From a virus, in the IMG/VR virus record IMGVR_UViG_3300032087_005124, positions 1 to 64,000 of that record: a DNA stretch of 64,000 bases; one strand, written 5' to 3'. The notes beneath the pieces were generated by a model. It saw only the letters and a list, made by a program, of their open reading frames with translations, had not been told where the DNA came from and ran no database searches. A program made the translations under genes and the position numbers. This document shows, piece by piece, positions 42,401-51,800 of this stretch (positions are counted from its first letter, which is position 1; every line of letters begins with the position of its first letter).

Positions 42401-45400
42401 GGTCAAATACTTTTTGGTGATGAAAATGCGAATGTGGAAGGTAAGATTCAATACTTCCATTCAGATGATAGTTTTAGATTTAGCACAAATCAAAACGAAG
42501 CTGTTCGTATTACAAGCGGAGGTAATGTTGGTATTGGAACAACTAATCCAAGTAAGTCTCTTCATGTTAGTGGGGATGATGCAAATGGTGAACTAATTAA
42601 ACTTGAGGGAGATGCGAGTTATGGAGCTACAATTCAATATGGAAGATCAATAAATTATCTTTGGAGAGCGGGTGTTGGAGGAGGATCTTCTACTAACTCA
42701 AAAATTCCAACAAGTTATTGGGGCATAGAAGATGTTACTTCAAGCGACACTCCATCTATAGTCTGTAGACCGATTAATCAGTATGTAGGAGTTAAAAATA
42801 CAAATCCTCAATACGAACTTGATGTAAGTGGCACAATTCACGGCACAAGCGGAAACTTTGAAAATGGTATTACTATAAATGGTAATCCTGTCATGACAGG
42901 AGCTAGCGATTTAGATACTGATACCCTTCAAACGGTTACCGACAGAGGTAATATAACAACCAATGATATTGGCGCTGGAACAATAACAGGAAATACTTTA
43001 GTCATTACTGGTGCTAATTCTACCTTCAAAGCTTTTGAACAAGCTAACGATGATTTCCGTATAGGGACAGACACTGCTGATGATATAAGTATAATAACTA
43101 ATGGTAGCAGAAGGTTAACTGTTACTGATGCTGGTAATGTAGGTATTGGGACAACTGATCCAACAGCGCAATACGACAAAACTATACATATTGAGGGAGC
43201 GAATCCTACCTTTAGAGCAGAAACGAATGCCTCTGCGGGTTGGGCTTATAATCAATACGTAAGTCCAGAGACCACTTGGTCAGTCGGGATAGACCATAAT
43301 GATAAATATATTATAGCTAACTCTGCAACTTTAAACAGTAATATTAAATTCGTTATAGATGATGCTAACGGCAATGTCGGTATAGGAACGACTGCACCAG
43401 AACAACCCTTCCATTTGGCAGCAACTAATTACAAGCCAGCTTTAATACAAAGAACCGCTGGAACTAATTGTTACTTATTATTAGAAGATCAAAATACCAC
43501 TCAAGATGTAGGTGTTGGAGCTACCACAAATGACCTAAAATTCAGAGCAGGAAATGTTGATTATATGGCTCTTAACAGTGTTGGTGTTTTAAATGTCGGC
43601 ACAGAAGCTGTAACAGATACAAAGCTTTTTGTCACTGGCGCTCGTTCTGATAGCCTTGCAAGATTTAAAGATGGCTCAGATGGAGTAGAAATAACTACAA
43701 GAGGAGTTTCAAGACAACAAATTGACTTCTTGGGTTCTAATACTTCTGCTATAAATGCAAAAGGTTCTCTGCATATTAATTATGATTCAGATAATAATGG
43801 GTCTAATGATAGTATACATTTCACTAGAAATGGTGCGGATGAGGCTGGCACTGTTGATATGGTTATCAAAGAGGGTAATGTCGGTATAGGAGTAGGTGAC
43901 CCAGATGCTATGTTGCAAATAGGAGATGGAAGTTCAGAGGCTACTCTATTTCATAGTTATGACCAATATAATGAAGTAAAGTTTTATGGTTTCAGTGACA
44001 CCACTGACAGTGGTGTTTGGCAGTTTATAAATGATGGGACTTGGGATCAAACAAGATTTTTTATTCAAGATGCTAATAACTCAAGCAGCCGTTTAACCTT
44101 ACATGTAAAAGGTAATAATGGAGCTACCGAAATTTTAGCTGCAACCTCTGCGGGTAATGTAGGTATAGGAACAACTAATCCTGCTGAATTGCTACATGTG
44201 GAGGGCAGTAATGCAACAGTAAATGTAGTAGAAAACGGTGCTGCTACTGTAAAACTCCGAGCAGGATCTGTTGGTAGGGTGGGGACATACTCAAACCATG
44301 ATTTTTCTATCGTCAGCAATAGCACGGATCAAGTCCGTATTAAGAGTGATGGTAATGTCGGTATAGGAACAACTAACCCACAAGTAAAATTAGATCTTCG
44401 TGGTGATATGAGGTTGGATAGCGCGGGCAATACTGATAGAAGCATTTACTTTAGAAATCAAGCTACTGCGGGAAAAGTAAGAAGTGATGCCTCTTTGCAA
44501 TTTGACGTAGGAGTTTCGGATTCTCCTAGTGTCGCAATGTATATTGAAGAGGATACCAGAAATGTTGGTATACTTACTACTGACCCACAATCAAGACTTG
44601 ATGTGAGTTTAGGTGCTGGAGCGACTTCTCCCACAATGAATTCCACTGGAGTTAATAATCTATTAACTCTACGAGTAGGAAATAATGAAGATCCTGCAAA
44701 TGTTGCAAACGCAGGTGCTAAGTGGGGAATGAGATTAAGAGGGTTTGTTAATGACAATTCTAGCCCAAATAGAAAAACTGCTGCTGTTTACGCTGTTTCT
44801 GAGGATGTTGGAGCAGGTTATAACAGAAGAGTCGGAATGGCCTTGCACACAAGTCCATTTGATTCAGACCATGTAGAGAGAGTACGTATAGATGCTGAAG
44901 GTTTAGTAGGTATAGGAACAAACGACCCTCGATCACGCCTTCATGTTTATGAAGATGCTGTTAATAATGCATCAAATGCCGATTACGGCATAGCAGCTTT
45001 TGAAAATGTCAATAAAGAAGGTTTAAGTATTGGCTATGATGCAGACGATAACTATACTTATTTATATAGTAGAGAAGTTGGAGTTGCTAGTAGATCATTA
45101 AGATTAAATGGATCAATATACGTAGAGAATTATGACGGAAATGTTGGTATTGGAACAACTGATCCTGATAAAACTCTTCAGGTAGGAGGGCAAGTAAGAA
45201 TTGATGGTTCTACAACAGATGGACTGACAATAACATCTAATGCAGGGGCTAGCAGAGGACTTGAACTTTACAATAACTCAAGCACAGACACTGCTAAAAT
45301 TATAAACTATTATAATGGACCATTAATCTTGGGTCAATCAAACGCTGATGTCTTAACTATTGATAATGATAGTGTTGGTATTAATGTCGCTGCCCCCGCA

Positions 45401-45997
45401 GGTGACAAACTAATGGTTCAAGCAGAGAATAATTATTTTGCTGCTCGTTTAGATGGATCAACTACAGCGGGTCAGAGTAGAGGTTTAAGAGTTAGAGCAG
45501 GATATAATTCAAGTGATTTCCCTGTATTGATTGAAAAAGGAGACGGAACAGACATTTTTATAATTGATGGATTGGGTAATGTAGGCATAGGAAGCGCTCC
45601 AAGCTATGAACTTGATGTCGCTGGTACTACAAGATCTACTTACTACATCGGTGGTGCTTACTTAGAGGAGAACGCATCTTCCAGCAAATTGAAATTTTAC
45701 AAAGACGGAACAGTCCTTGTTATAGACGGAGATGGTGAATTAAAACCATGCGATAAAGAAAATGACACTTTAGTTTTTGGTGTTAGTAAAATAGATTTTG
45801 ATTCTCCTGTAGTGCTTGGAGCAGAGCCTATTCTTGTAACAGGCCCAATTAAAGTCGGTGATTATATTGTTACATCAAGCAAACAAGGCCATGGGCAAGC
45901 CATGAAAGAGCAAAACCTAGGCACGATTATAGCCCAAGCCATGGAAAATGGCGATGGCGAATCGTATAATATTAAAGCGATGATTAGAAAAATGTAA
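39410..45997 (+). CDS. giant tail fibre/adhesin, 2195 residues
   Basis: A second long fibre. It starts IN-PESGFLEFN and has no YadA-like region. Repeats of VGIGTxxP modules fill most of the protein, with TLQTVTDRGATTTN-type linkers shared with the other fibres. The C-terminal 110 residues differ from the other two fibres: KVGDYIVTSSKQGHGQAM and GTIIAQAMENGDGE resemble the C-terminal Peptidase_G2-type domain that trims or caps trimeric fibres. Autoprocessing is possible but not visible in residues. It is followed by a 65-residue acidic gene. Confidence 0.85.
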   Translation: MPNILINPESGFLEFNTGSASGSTFDTSLSGAARLKFQNSGELNLTSLGTGVADKFTVDGSNGRLLTVNNTVTGSIFSVNDVAGLPIVEVFSDDRVVMGQYATDALVVSGSDVTFANIPTVSGNPFITGFTEGDTLQTVTDRGATTTNLLSLNNGVSVTDSIHPVTINRTDGNPALISLNTQGTLRSYLGANSTDALNVWNATPTRLLTVLDGGNVGIGVADPDATLEIKSTGTSINTEAFRVRNANNSELLRVDDNGIVVVSNNYFYASSSAGAYVEHDLRVRGSLLNDQGTLAINGDVNFDSDTLYVDSTNNRVGIGTTSLIKELQVNGSVLTKNNGGYLSYDFQGNIATILNLTTANELSIGQASHVDSMSFNVGGTDDAIFINSSANVGIGTINPTASLDVVGNARIKGSSSDGVLTMENAAGSQSLRIDQNSLRTNTSNNLTLFTSGNSTQLVLHQGGNVGIGTNNPAGTTTIHSALDCSSDFNTHNKYALNLHNLANDTNESIGISFGLSSDATAVGAAIAHERKGPSSYGDLYFLTRPSGGNVTERMRITSAGNVGIGKNNPSYKLEIDGGDFLVSTANGGYVQVDESDNSLKLSDNIRLKLGTSNDIQIYSDNANLYYDHNNYDVYFRSLTNDKDIIFETRTSDSQVEIMRFDGSTSRVGIGTNSPVSKVHIENTAYDLDSSPAVGDFHLMLRDLDSSTSGDAISIGFAQTTDANTVGAKLSFLTEASHSRGSLVFSTNSTADTGDNTAERLRITSAGNVGIGRTDPQTKLDVNGTFRSVGIAYLNSDVQVGGDQIIFTNDAASAYIQAADALYIESDYDNDDSNNKPIVFKCSASERMIIQGDGKVGIGTTSPDTLLHLEASDPVLKIRDTSDATNSATLWLQESDNFGAKLHYNSNSNNFFTIGIIDGGTETERFAIDRYGDVKIDTDTLYVDVSEGNVGIGTNSPLGKLEVNSSTVIGSVNAGADDFIIQNSGYAGMSIMAASNSAGQILFGDENANVEGKIQYFHSDDSFRFSTNQNEAVRITSGGNVGIGTTNPSKSLHVSGDDANGELIKLEGDASYGATIQYGRSINYLWRAGVGGGSSTNSKIPTSYWGIEDVTSSDTPSIVCRPINQYVGVKNTNPQYELDVSGTIHGTSGNFENGITINGNPVMTGASDLDTDTLQTVTDRGNITTNDIGAGTITGNTLVITGANSTFKAFEQANDDFRIGTDTADDISIITNGSRRLTVTDAGNVGIGTTDPTAQYDKTIHIEGANPTFRAETNASAGWAYNQYVSPETTWSVGIDHNDKYIIANSATLNSNIKFVIDDANGNVGIGTTAPEQPFHLAATNYKPALIQRTAGTNCYLLLEDQNTTQDVGVGATTNDLKFRAGNVDYMALNSVGVLNVGTEAVTDTKLFVTGARSDSLARFKDGSDGVEITTRGVSRQQIDFLGSNTSAINAKGSLHINYDSDNNGSNDSIHFTRNGADEAGTVDMVIKEGNVGIGVGDPDAMLQIGDGSSEATLFHSYDQYNEVKFYGFSDTTDSGVWQFINDGTWDQTRFFIQDANNSSSRLTLHVKGNNGATEILAATSAGNVGIGTTNPAELLHVEGSNATVNVVENGAATVKLRAGSVGRVGTYSNHDFSIVSNSTDQVRIKSDGNVGIGTTNPQVKLDLRGDMRLDSAGNTDRSIYFRNQATAGKVRSDASLQFDVGVSDSPSVAMYIEEDTRNVGILTTDPQSRLDVSLGAGATSPTMNSTGVNNLLTLRVGNNEDPANVANAGAKWGMRLRGFVNDNSSPNRKTAAVYAVSEDVGAGYNRRVGMALHTSPFDSDHVERVRIDAEGLVGIGTNDPRSRLHVYEDAVNNASNADYGIAAFENVNKEGLSIGYDADDNYTYLYSREVGVASRSLRLNGSIYVENYDGNVGIGTTDPDKTLQVGGQVRIDGSTTDGLTITSNAGASRGLELYNNSSTDTAKIINYYNGPLILGQSNADVLTIDNDSVGINVAAPAGDKLMVQAENNYFAARLDGSTTAGQSRGLRVRAGYNSSDFPVLIEKGDGTDIFIIDGLGNVGIGSAPSYELDVAGTTRSTYYIGGAYLEENASSSKLKFYKDGTVLVIDGDGELKPCDKENDTLVFGVSKIDFDSPVVLGAEPILVTGPIKVGDYIVTSSKQGHGQAMKEQNLGTIIAQAMENGDGESYNIKAMIRKM
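45191..45239 (+). repeat. 49-base block identical to 33757-33805
   Basis: Second copy of the 49-base block shared with the 2948-residue fibre gene, lying in the equivalent module (a KTLQVGGQVRIDG-type segment). Surrounding bases diverge within a few codons. Confidence 0.8.
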
Positions 45998-46194
45998 TGA
46001 GAGTTTATTTTAAATACGATAAAAACACAAATGAGACTTCTCTTTATGGAGACGAGGATGCTTTGAATCTTTTTGAAGTAGAAAGTATTACAAATGATGA
46101 TGATGAAGTTTTATTAAGTGTTGTTGTTAAAGTGGGAATGGAACCTTTGGGAGCGCCTCAAACTATAGAAGAAATGATAGAATTTGAAGATTAA
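45997..46194 (+). CDS. small acidic protein, unknown
   Basis: A 65-residue acidic protein (NTNETSLYGDEDALNLFEVES, PQTIEEMIEFED) that starts in a TAATG overlap with the fibre stop and ends in a TAATG overlap with the next gene. Possible fibre-assembly helper by position. No family recognised. Confidence 0.55.
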   Translation: MRVYFKYDKNTNETSLYGDEDALNLFEVESITNDDDEVLLSVVVKVGMEPLGAPQTIEEMIEFED

Positions 46195-48833
46195 TGGCAG
46201 CTTACACATCTACACAAAACGGCAATTTTAATGATGCTTCCACATGGGGTGGTGGTGGTTTTCCTAATGCAAATGGAGATACATTCACTATAACAAATGG
46301 GCATACCGTTGTTTACAATGTTAGTGGCACTATCTCTGACGGTTTTGGAAATTCTAATATCTATGGGCATTTAAGACACTCTGGCGGAATGGTTACAGAG
46401 TTAAGAATGGATGGAAACTTAGACGTAAGAACAAATGGTCTTTATGAAATGGTGGATGACAGCACCTTAGTTTTTAAAGGGACAAATGCTGACGATCATG
46501 GTTTAAATGTAAGAGCTGAAGCTGGAGCGAGTTTTTTAGCTACTGGAAGTTCACCAACGCAAGAAACAAAACTTTCTGCTTCTGGAGATGTTGGAGATGC
46601 ATATTTTAGTGTTGATAGTTCAACTAATTTTGCATCAGGTGACTGGTGTAGCATTCATTATAGATATCATGATTTAAAAACAAGAGACCAATGGATTGCT
46701 AATACAAATTACCCCACTGGTCCTTTATCTGGAGATGGTGTTAATCAATCAAGAAGTTCTTGGGAATCTGACAACCAAGCTCACAATGAATCAGCGCATA
46801 GTTTAGATGAGGGTTTTATTATTCATGATATTGATAGCAATAATATTTATCCAAGGCAATTAGTTGGTCCTGAAGATACAGTTGTTTCAGCTAGAGATAA
46901 TAAAATAAAAGTAAATGACTCTAGAATTTTTAGAGTTGGGCAAACTTTAATTTTTGGAAATGGCAGCGATAGAAATGTTTTAGTTATTTCTGATATTAAC
47001 AATAATTTAAATAGAATAACTTTTGAAAGTAATCTATCTAGCACCAACGTTGTTGGACAAAAAGTTTACTTAGGCGGCGCTGTATCACACCACTATGCAA
47101 AATCTACTGTAAGGCGAGTCGCATCTATGGTGACATCTCATACAGCAAAAGATTCTACAACTATAACTATAAATGATGCTAGTGATTATTCTGTTGGTGA
47201 TGAATTTTACGTTGATCACATAAAAACTGATGATGAAACTTTTGACCAGTTATTTCCTAATGACAATAATAATTGGTATTTAGATACAAACAAAAGGCAC
47301 TTAATAAGCAACAAATCAGGAAACACTTTGACATTTAGCCCCGCTTTACCTCATGCGGTTGCAGTAAACACTTTCTTATATAAAGCTAATAGAAAAATAA
47401 CAATAAGAGGCGCAGATTATTCTGTAGATAAGCCTTATGTATATTTTCAATATAGAACCACTGGAACTACTATAGATGGTCAAACCAGATATGATAGAAA
47501 ACTTTTAATAAAAGATGTTCAGTTTTTAGGTTTAGGTAATAGTAGTTCTTCTTACCAACTTTGGTTTAGAGGAGGTTATAACGACGGCTATTGGAGATAT
47601 TCTCACACTTGTGAAGGTGTTGTAGTTGATGGTATGGGGAATTCTGATGCTAATTACATAAGAGCAGACAGTTACTTCTATAGTATGTGGAGAAACTGGA
47701 TTATAGCTAACATGTATAGAGGTGGGTATTCTGGTAGTACAGATAATAACATATTTAATTCTGTTTATTTAAACTGCCGCCGATCAAACGAAAATAGATA
47801 TGTATATTATCGTAATGGTAAGTATTGGTTTAATAGAATGGTTAGAATAAGAGAATATGATTATTCAAGATCTCCAAGTAAAATGGGGGGTCAAATAAGT
47901 CATTATCAAAATTATTACAATGGAGAATATGGTATATATTTACATGATGCCGCAGAAATGTTTCAATGCGAAATACATTACAGATATTACCCTATCAGAG
48001 CTTACTATGGAACTCAAAAATCAATCAGTTACAGTAAATGTGTAGCGGAGGTTATTAATAATAATGATGAAACTTATTATGAAAGTTCTAGATCTATTGA
48101 TAGATATAGCCCAGAGTTTAATTTATTATTTAAAGATAAAGATTATATTTTAGGTAATGATTTTATTTATTCTGGTGGAGTTGCAAAATGTTGGAAAGAA
48201 GAAGAGGGCGCTTACAGGGTTTATGGTGGTATAAGTGGGGGATATGCAGATCCAGATGGGTCTTATCAAGAAATTGAAGTGCCAGCAAGAGCTACAATTA
48301 GGATAACTGGTGAAGCTAAATTGCCAGAAACAACATATAATAATGCAACAAGTTGGAGTTATTGCCCGCATTTAATCTATTATTTTATTTCAGATAGGAA
48401 TCATTATACAGGGACATATAGTGACCAGTATTATTATTCAGATTTTTTTAGTGGTAATAAAAACAGTAGATATTTGATTAAGCCAGATGTTCATGTGAAT
48501 TTTGGCAGTCAAGGTAGATTTGATTACGATAGCACTACCCCAGCGGAAAGTTACCAAAACACACCGTTTAATTCAAAAACTCAATACAATAGCAAAACTA
48601 TCACAATAACTAATGAGAGTTGGTTTCCTAAGAAACTTAGAGTTGGATTTTGTTCTGTAAGCTCTAATGCTAGACTTGGGTGGTGGGAAAAACCCTTAAA
48701 AATAGCAATAACCAATGAAGGTGGAATAGGTAATAGAAGATTAAATACTCTTAAAAAGGTAGGAGAATACATCTTTAAGATAGGTGTAAGTACAGTAAAC
48801 AACATTAAAAGAATCGGAGGTTCTAGAATATAA
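46194..48833 (+). CDS. G8/beta-helix adhesin-like protein
   Basis: An 879-residue protein. The N-terminal part (NFNDASTWGGGGFPNANGD, TNGHTVVYNVSG, a LDVRTNGLYEM strand) resembles the G8 domain found in polysaccharide-related adhesins. The centre is rich in Tyr, Arg, Asn and Gly, with parallel beta-helix character (YWRYSHTCEGVVVDGMGNSDANY). No clear lyase triad is visible. It could bind or cleave a host glycan. It follows the second fibre and precedes the third, so it is probably part of the same adhesion apparatus. Confidence 0.65.
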   Translation: MAAYTSTQNGNFNDASTWGGGGFPNANGDTFTITNGHTVVYNVSGTISDGFGNSNIYGHLRHSGGMVTELRMDGNLDVRTNGLYEMVDDSTLVFKGTNADDHGLNVRAEAGASFLATGSSPTQETKLSASGDVGDAYFSVDSSTNFASGDWCSIHYRYHDLKTRDQWIANTNYPTGPLSGDGVNQSRSSWESDNQAHNESAHSLDEGFIIHDIDSNNIYPRQLVGPEDTVVSARDNKIKVNDSRIFRVGQTLIFGNGSDRNVLVISDINNNLNRITFESNLSSTNVVGQKVYLGGAVSHHYAKSTVRRVASMVTSHTAKDSTTITINDASDYSVGDEFYVDHIKTDDETFDQLFPNDNNNWYLDTNKRHLISNKSGNTLTFSPALPHAVAVNTFLYKANRKITIRGADYSVDKPYVYFQYRTTGTTIDGQTRYDRKLLIKDVQFLGLGNSSSSYQLWFRGGYNDGYWRYSHTCEGVVVDGMGNSDANYIRADSYFYSMWRNWIIANMYRGGYSGSTDNNIFNSVYLNCRRSNENRYVYYRNGKYWFNRMVRIREYDYSRSPSKMGGQISHYQNYYNGEYGIYLHDAAEMFQCEIHYRYYPIRAYYGTQKSISYSKCVAEVINNNDETYYESSRSIDRYSPEFNLLFKDKDYILGNDFIYSGGVAKCWKEEEGAYRVYGGISGGYADPDGSYQEIEVPARATIRITGEAKLPETTYNNATSWSYCPHLIYYFISDRNHYTGTYSDQYYYSDFFSGNKNSRYLIKPDVHVNFGSQGRFDYDSTTPAESYQNTPFNSKTQYNSKTITITNESWFPKKLRVGFCSVSSNARLGWWEKPLKIAITNEGGIGNRRLNTLKKVGEYIFKIGVSTVNNIKRIGGSRI

Positions 48834-51800
48834 TGCCAACAGTAACAGGAGACAATTTCTATATAGATAAACACACACTCCAGTTTAGAACTGGGGAGAC
48901 AGGAGTAGCTTCTATTGTTTATGATAAAACTGATGAAAGTATTAGTATTGCTAATGCTGGCACAGGTCAAATAAGTATAGGAGATGCAGGTGGAGATATT
49001 TATATCGGAGATGGAAGTACTGAGACTGATATTATTTTTGAGCAGAATGGAGCTATAAGAGCTTTAACAAACAAAACTTTAAAGTTAGGTCAGGGTGATT
49101 CTGATGTAAAAGTAGAAGCACAAAACTTTCTTGTTACTGGGGATGCAGGATTTAGCGGGGTAGTTACAATAAATGGCAACCCTGTAATGACAGGAGCCAA
49201 TCCTTATGATGAGGATACTCTACAGACTGTTACTGATAGGGGGGCGACTACTACAAATGCGATAACCTTACAAAACAATTTAACTTTATCGTATAATTAT
49301 CCAAGGATAAATTTAACTGACACTAATAATGATTCTGACTACTCCATAATAAACAATGATGGAAGTTTTGGAATTTATGATGTTACAAACACAGCTTATC
49401 GTTTGCAGATTTTATCTGGAGGCAATGTCGGTATAGGAAGCGCAACTCCTGCTTACAAGCTTGATGTTGCAGGAGATATAGCTACAGATAGATATATAAG
49501 GCATAACGGAGATACAAATACTTACTTTGGTTTCCCTTCTGATGATACTATTCAATTCAATACTAATTCATCAGAGAGAATGCGTATTACAAGCGCAGGT
49601 AATGTTGGTATAGGAACAAATAGTCCCAATCAAAAGTTTGTTGTTACAGCTAGATCAAACTTTGACTCACAAAATAATTTCTACGGTTCTTGGGTAGATG
49701 GAAACACTGCTGGAGACAGCTTCTTTGCTGTTGGTCAGTGGTGGAATGTTGGAGGCCGTATGCAAGCGGGTTCCAATAACATGTATATCCATACTCATAA
49801 TAGCTCACATGATTTAGTTCTGCAAAGTGGCGGGGGATATGTAGGCATAGGAACAAATAGTCCATCGCAAAAATTAGAAATTATAGCAGATGCTACTGCA
49901 TTAGCAGATCAACCAGCAGAGCCTTTATTTGTACATAATGATGGCAATAGTATTGATGGTAGAGTTTTCTTATCTGTTAAACATGATGAAATAACTACAG
50001 CTCAAGCTCTTGGTGCTGGATTAAAAATGACAGCGGGCGCGGTTACTGCGGGAACTGCATCTTACTTTGATTCTTTAATATTTTTAGAAGGCGCTGCCGC
50101 AGGTAGCGACACAATTCATTCTGCGCCAAAGGCTATTAAATTTTATGTAGATAACCATGGTACAGCAGCGGGAGATGGAAATGATTATAGTCAACTTGGT
50201 GATCTTAGGTTAACTATCGCAGAGGATGGCAATATTGGTATAGGTGATGCTAGTCCTATTGGAGATTTACAAATTGGCACTAATGTCTTTAGTGGGGCTA
50301 ATGGTGTCTATGCAGATGACCGTATTGGCCTTTCTGTAAATGGCGGTCTTAAAAGCATGGTTTATGCTTCTACTTATAATAATGCTACATATCCAGACTA
50401 TGGTATGGTCTTTATTCATGGGCCTAATACTGGTGATTATAATGTCTGGAGTATTTCACCTGATGGACCAGCAAAAGGAAGTGGTTTAAATTTTATTTAC
50501 AGAAAAGATGCTACAAATATACATACAACAACCCCAAAAGTTGTTTTTGATGGTAATGGCAATGTTGGAATAGGAACGAATGATCCTAATGTGCCACTAG
50601 AGATTGCCATGAATTCCACTGAATTGGTTAATTTGGGTTCTAGTGGGCCTAATGCTACAATACAATTCGGTTCTGCTAGTAGCACAACTTTTGGAAGTAT
50701 TGGAGCTAGGCAAACAAATACCTCTCAATCTGCATTAGGATTTTTGGCAGCTACACCAAATTCCTCTACTGCTCTTTATGGCGACATGTTTTTCTCTACT
50801 AGAGAAAATGATGACAGTGATTTTAGCACAACCGCAGGTAAAAGAGCTTTCTCTTTTGTGAGGTATACAAATCCGCTAATGACCATCATGCGTGATGGCA
50901 AAGTTGGTATAGGAACAACAAGTCCAGAAGATTTACTTACAGTTTCAGCAGGTGCAGGATCATCAACCACCGACTTAGTGAATGTCGGAGGAACTGGAAA
51001 TGGTCGTATGCTAGTAAGGCATATAGAAGGGAAAGATTTTAATAGTGCAAGTCTTGATACATTATATTTAAATTATGATAGCAATGGTGCTATTATAGCA
51101 GCTTATGGAGGCGGTAATGTTGGAATAGGAACAAATAATCCTGACGCTAAACTACATTTACATAAAAATTCTGCGGGATCGGTTTCAGCCATAAGCCAAT
51201 CAACCTTAGTTGTTGAAAATAATTCAGCTAACGCCATATCGATGTTGACTCCGAACAACACAACATCTTATTTGGTTTTTGGTGACCCAGACGATAACCA
51301 AAGAGGTTACCTTAGTTATACTCATGCTGATGACACTATGAGATTTAAAGTTGGTGGTGATGAAAGAATGTTTATCACTGGCAATGGTAATATTTCTATA
51401 GGAACAACAGCCCTTGCTCCACATAAACTGAACGTAAAAGGCACAATCGTTCACCTAAACGATTCAAATATTCAAGTTGTTGGGATAACTAATGCTAATG
51501 GTGATGGTAGATTTTATGCAAACAACGCTGGAGGGGTAACAAAAGCTCTAATTGATTCTAATGGAGATAGCTACATTAATGGTGATAAGTTTCATGTTGG
51601 GGTGCAAAGTTCATCCCATGCATTTGTTCATATTAATGGAAGACAACTTGTAGAATCTCCAACCGTTCCTTCTACTGTAACGATATCAGATTCAGGAGAT
51701 TCGACAAAAGCAATAAGAATAGGTTATGAGCCTACTTGGGACGTAGGATGTATCTCTGCTTCTGATCTTGGAGCAGGTTGGAAAGATATCGTCATAGCCC

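Noticed and set aside
41461-44757. Long open frames on the minus strand inside the fibre genes
   Set aside because: They mirror the repeated coding sequence of the plus strand, have no start signals, and read as Pro/Val/Leu-rich shadow translations.
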